The notes under the pieces were generated by a model. The model saw only the letters and a program-made list of their open reading frames with translations. It did not search any database and was not told the DNA's origin. Positions 60,570 to 64,000 of a stretch of DNA of 64,000 bases are shown here, piece by piece. This DNA comes from Panulirus ornatus. Lineage: Eukaryota > Arthropoda > Malacostraca > Decapoda > Palinuridae. A program made the translations under genes and the position numbers. Where the stretch lies: positions 17,721,502-17,785,501 of the forward strand of contig NC_092226.1 of NCBI RefSeq assembly GCF_036320965.1. The letters run 5' to 3'. Every line of letters begins with the position of its first letter. The first letter of the stretch is position 1.

Positions 60570-60578
60570 GATAAATGT

Positions 60579-61317
60579 AATTCTTATATATTTTTCAAAA
60601 CGAAGTGGCTCAATTCACTGCATTCCTTGGGAATGATACAGTTCATTGTATTCATTATACATTTTTCTAAACATCTGTCTTCACTAGGTTCTTACCCACT
60701 GTATGAACTAATAATCGACTGCTTATTCAGAATAATGCTGGAGAAAACCTCATCTACCTCTTAGAGTCCCAGTTGCTCTTCACTTAAAAACACATCCTCC
60801 ACTTTGTGAATGATACGGAAAATAACAGTCTTTGTATATCTTCTGCATAATACTCTTCAGCAGTTTCTTGTATCCTTTATGATTCGCATGAGCAAATAAC
60901 TACTAAAGTTTTGAGGAATAGTTGGTACATTATATCCATTGTTTATATAACATTCTGAGTATTTTTCTGCCTGTGGTCCCTAAACCCCTATTTTCCTGGA
61001 AACCAATATCATGAACATTCTTGGTACCTTTCACATACTACATCCTGAACCATCTATACTAACAGTATTCAAACTATATAAATAATACAATGAAGTAAAC
61101 ACTTCTATGTGTCTCACCACTTCCCATGTTTTATCTGCTATTCTTAACCATCTTTTAGCTTTTTTCACTTTTAAACAAATATAAAATTTCAATCATATTC
61201 TCAATCTAACTACATAAACAGTAGATTTTTTGTATTCATATCAGAATGTCCTATGACAAATACTTATGAGGATCCATTCCATGAAACAGTAGCATATCAC
61301 ATCCACTTCTGCTATGC
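60579..61317. other. No recognised feature
   Basis: AT-rich non-coding sequence. No exon of the PTGR1-like gene was recognisable here on the minus strand. Confidence 0.45.
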
Positions 61318-61965
61318 AGTAAGGGCATAAAAGGTAGTAGGTAGTTGTTCATAGGCAGCCAATGACCAGGGAGGTATATTACCAGTACTACCTGCCTGGG
61401 TATTGGGAGAGTTATGGCTGCATAGCGAGCCAGCACTTCAGTGATTGTCAAGCTGCACTTCTCTGACCCAGGGAGATGTCTTTTCTTTCTGTCTCTCCAA
61501 CACATGGACTACTGGCATTCTGTCTACAAACATACATTCTCTCCTTGTCAACCATAACACTTGACAACACTACTCACACAGCTCATTCTTTGTAACTCTA
61601 GATTTCCTTGCAGGGAGTGCTATGCACTAGCCCTACCTTTTAGCAAAATGATAAGAGCAATAGATAGAAATAATAGGTAGGAACTTATAGATAGGCAGGA
61701 ACATCAGGTAAAAACATTAGGTAGAAGTGGTAGGTAAGGACATTACGCAAGAACATTAGGTAAACACAGTTAGTAGGAACATTTGGTAGGAGCCTCTGCA
61801 AACACTGCTGGAGTTGCCCTCTGCCAGTGGCTTGTTAAGGGCAAGGCACTAAAGGCTAAGAAGCAGCACTGGAATTCAAAAGTTATGGAGACTCTATTGC
61901 CATGGCCATCCCTATGATGGAGTTCCAGGTGGGAATGGGCATTAGTAACACAGATAGACTGATAC
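61318..61965 (+). repeat. Dispersed repeat 'C', most complete copy
   Basis: It starts near TAAAAGGTAGTAGGTAGTTG and ends near GGGCATTAGTAACACAGATAG. It matches the copies at 8.0, 17.4, 48.1 and 48.7 kb. An internal block (61670-61790) is a short-period repeat of GGTAGGAACATTAGGTA-like units. No open frame is conserved between copies. Confidence 0.8.
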
Positions 61966-62094
61966 CATAAAACCAACAACCTGCTTTCTACTATAAAAAC
62001 TGTTCATCCTACATCAATTCATTTGAGGTATCTACAAATTAATAAAATACAATATTCATATACGTCAAAAATTCTCTATACAATTCCCTATACA

Positions 62095-62356
62095 ATACAG
62101 AAGAAGGAGTCAAGCAGGGAGTGCTCATCCTCCTCGAAGGCTCAGATTGGGGTGTCTGAATGTGTGTACATGTAACTAAGATGAAAAGAAAGGAGAGAAA
62201 GGTAGTATGTTTAAGTAAAGAAACCTGGATGTTCTGGCTCTCAGTGAAACGAAGCTCAAGGGTAAAGGGGAAGGGTGGTTTAGGAAAGTCTTGAGAGTAA
62301 AGTCAGGGGTTGGTGAGAGGACAAGAGCTAAGGAAGGAATAGCACTATTCATGAAG
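62095..62356 (+). mobile_element. RTE-like LINE 5' region (start of endonuclease)
   Basis: GGGAGTGCTCATCCTCCTCG and AGATTGGGGTGTCTGAATG match 22.5 kb. The reading then goes TWMFWLSVKRSSRVKGKGG in one frame, or the family frame NLDVLALSETKLKGKGEGWF. It is followed by RVKSGVGERTRAKEGIALF (62294-62350). It stops abruptly at the microsatellite of an oppositely oriented LINE tail. Confidence 0.75.
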
Positions 62357-62379
62357 AGAGATATACATAAATATATGTA

Positions 62380-64000
62380 TGAGAGAAGGAGAGATGGTCA
62401 AAGGGCATATACATATCAACATATACATATACATAAACATACACAGATATATACATATATATGCATGAACATATCTATACTTGCTCGCCTTCAATCTATT
62501 CCTGGTGCCACCCCACCTCAGGAAACAGCATTGGTGTCCCCTGCTTCAGTTAGGTAGCACCAGGAAAACGGACATTAAAGGCCACATTCACTCACACTCA
62601 GTCTCTAGCTGTCATGTGTAATGCACTGAAACCACAGCTCCCTATCCACATCCAGGCCCCCATCACTCGAAATCTTTTTCACTCAATCCTTCCACCTCCA
62701 ATTTGATCTCCCACTTCTCCTTGTTCCCTCCACCTCTGACACATATATCCTCTTTGTCAACCTTTCCTCACTCATTCTTTCCCTATGTCCAAACCATTTC
62801 AACACACCATCTTCTGCTCTCTCAACTACATTCTTTTTATTACAACACATCTTTCTTTCCCTTTCATTACTTACTTGATCAAACCGCCTCACACCACTTA
62901 CTGTCCTAAAACATTTCATTTCCAACACATCCACTCTCCTCCACATAACCCTCTCTATAGGCTATGCCTCACAACCATAAAATACTGTTGGAACTACTAT
63001 TCCTTCAAACATAATCATCTTTGCTCTCCAAGATAACATTCTCTTTCCACGCATTCTTCAATGCTCCCAGAACCTTCGCTCATCCCCCCACCCTGTGACT
63101 GACTTCCGCTTCCATGGTTCCATTTACTGCTAAGTCCACTACCAGATATCTAAAACACTTCAATTCTGCCAATTTTTCTCCATTCAAACTTACATCCCAA
63201 TTAACTTGTCCCTCAACCCTGCTGAACCTAATAACCTTGCTCTTATTCACATTTACTCTCAACTTTCTTCTTTCACACATTTTCCACACGCATTCACCAA
63301 CTACAGTTTCTCACTTGAATCAGCCACCAGTGCTGTATCATTGGCAAAACAACAACTGACTCACTTCCCAGGCCCTTTCATCCCCAACAGACTGCATGCT
63401 CACCTCTATCTCCAAAACTCTTGTATTTACCTCCCTAACCACCACATCCATAAACAAATTAAACAACCAAGGACACATCACCCACCCCCGCTGCAGACCA
63501 ACCTTCACTGGGAACCAGTCACTCTCCTCTCTTCCTACTTGCACACAAGCCTTACATCCTTGATAAGAACTTTTCACTGCTTCTAGCAGCTTACCTCCCA
63601 CACCATATACTCATAAGACCTTCCAAAAAGCATCTCTATCAACCCTATCATATGCCTTCTCCAGATCCATAAATGTCACACACAAATCAATCTTTTTTCT
63701 AATTGTTTCTCACACACATCCTTCAAAGCAAACACCTGATCCATACATCCTCTACCACTTCTGAAACCACACTGCTCTTCCCCAATGCCTTCACCCTCTC
63801 AATCAATATCCTCCCATACGATTTTCCAACAGTACTACACAATCTTATGCCTCTGTAGTTTGAACACTCACCTATATTCCCTTTGCCTTTGTACAATGGC
63901 ACTATAAATGCATTCCACCAATCTTCAGGCACTTCACTATACATACATTAAATATCCTCATCAACCAATCACCAACACAATCACCCCCTTTCTCAGTAAA
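62380..64000 (-). mobile_element. RTE-like LINE, RT to 3' end, runs off the right edge
   Basis: The reversed microsatellite and tail (62390-62620) are followed by a 3' UTR with an internal deletion at ~62660 (CAGGCCCCCATCACTCGAAA). The C-terminus covers 62683-62946 on the minus strand (WRRVDVLEMKCFRT, LKWFGHRERMSEERLTKRIY). RKLRVNVNKSKVIRFSRVEG lies at 63.2 kb, VGLQRGWVMCPWLFNLFMDV at 63.45 kb, and VPEDWWNAFIVPLYKGKGNI at 63.9 kb. The catalytic box is damaged (LLF then a frame break), so the copy is dead. Confidence 0.88.

Noticed and set aside
57000..64000. Further upstream exons of the PTGR1-like gene
   Set aside because: I looked for the preceding G-A-I-S-x-Y-N and cofactor-binding regions on the minus strand and saw none. 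They probably lie beyond 64 kb.

Overview
This is a repeat-dominated nuclear window from an animal, most likely a decapod crustacean. The evidence is short exons with GT/AG splice sites in multi-kilobase introns, no bacterial-style operons, and abundant non-LTR retrotransposons. The most frequent retrotransposon family has a 3' tail (TTGCGCTACCTCGC / GCGGGAGACAGCGAC) that I associate with decapod genomes. The taxon is an inference and is not proven by the sequence.

Two cellular genes can be supported, both on the minus strand and both only partly inside the window. (1) A phospholipase B-like (PLBD / lysosomal Ntn-hydrolase family) gene has five coding exons between about 21.3 kb (signal peptide) and 7.3 kb. 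They join in phase to 231 codons, including the conserved Cys-Ser-Ala-Leu nucleophile region. The C-terminal ~60% is not seen and should lie left of base 1. (2) A prostaglandin reductase 1-like (PTGR1 / leukotriene B4 12-hydroxydehydrogenase, MDR superfamily) gene has its last two coding exons at 56.7-56.8 kb and 49.8-49.9 kb. Its 5' exons should lie beyond 64 kb.

Nearly everything else is repeats, about two thirds of the window by my interval tally. At 1.05-4.43 kb is a ~300-bp tandem satellite split by a 5'-truncated retrotransposon. At 24.96-37.75 kb is a second satellite of about 41 monomers (~320 bp) organised as a ~1.92-kb six-monomer higher-order repeat. A dominant RTE-like LINE family occurs about 20 times, on both strands: APE endonuclease fragments at 22.5 kb and 62.1 kb, RT domains, and 3' UTR tails. 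Two copies (1.57-2.82 kb and 53.08-54.30 kb) keep an open RT-to-stop frame and look young. Older LINE relics of CR1/L2-like and jockey-like type lie at 24.0-24.8, 39.0-41.4, 42.0-42.8 and 57.7-58.5 kb.

Non-autonomous elements include a pogo/Tigger-type DNA transposon with matching ends and TA target sites (19.05-20.04 kb). A SINE-like element (9.0, 56.3 and 60.3 kb) shares its 3' end with the RTE-like LINE. An unclassified ~640-bp dispersed repeat is present at 8.0, 17.4, 48.1, 48.7 and 61.3 kb. A 461-bp insertion rich in TGGTAAT motifs sits inside the 39-41 kb LINE, and a hAT-like terminus lies at the edge of the large satellite.

No RNA genes, CRISPR arrays or prokaryotic features were seen. 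The strongest candidates for something undescribed are the six-monomer higher-order satellite between two genes, the LINE/SINE tail-sharing pair, and the unclassified dispersed elements.
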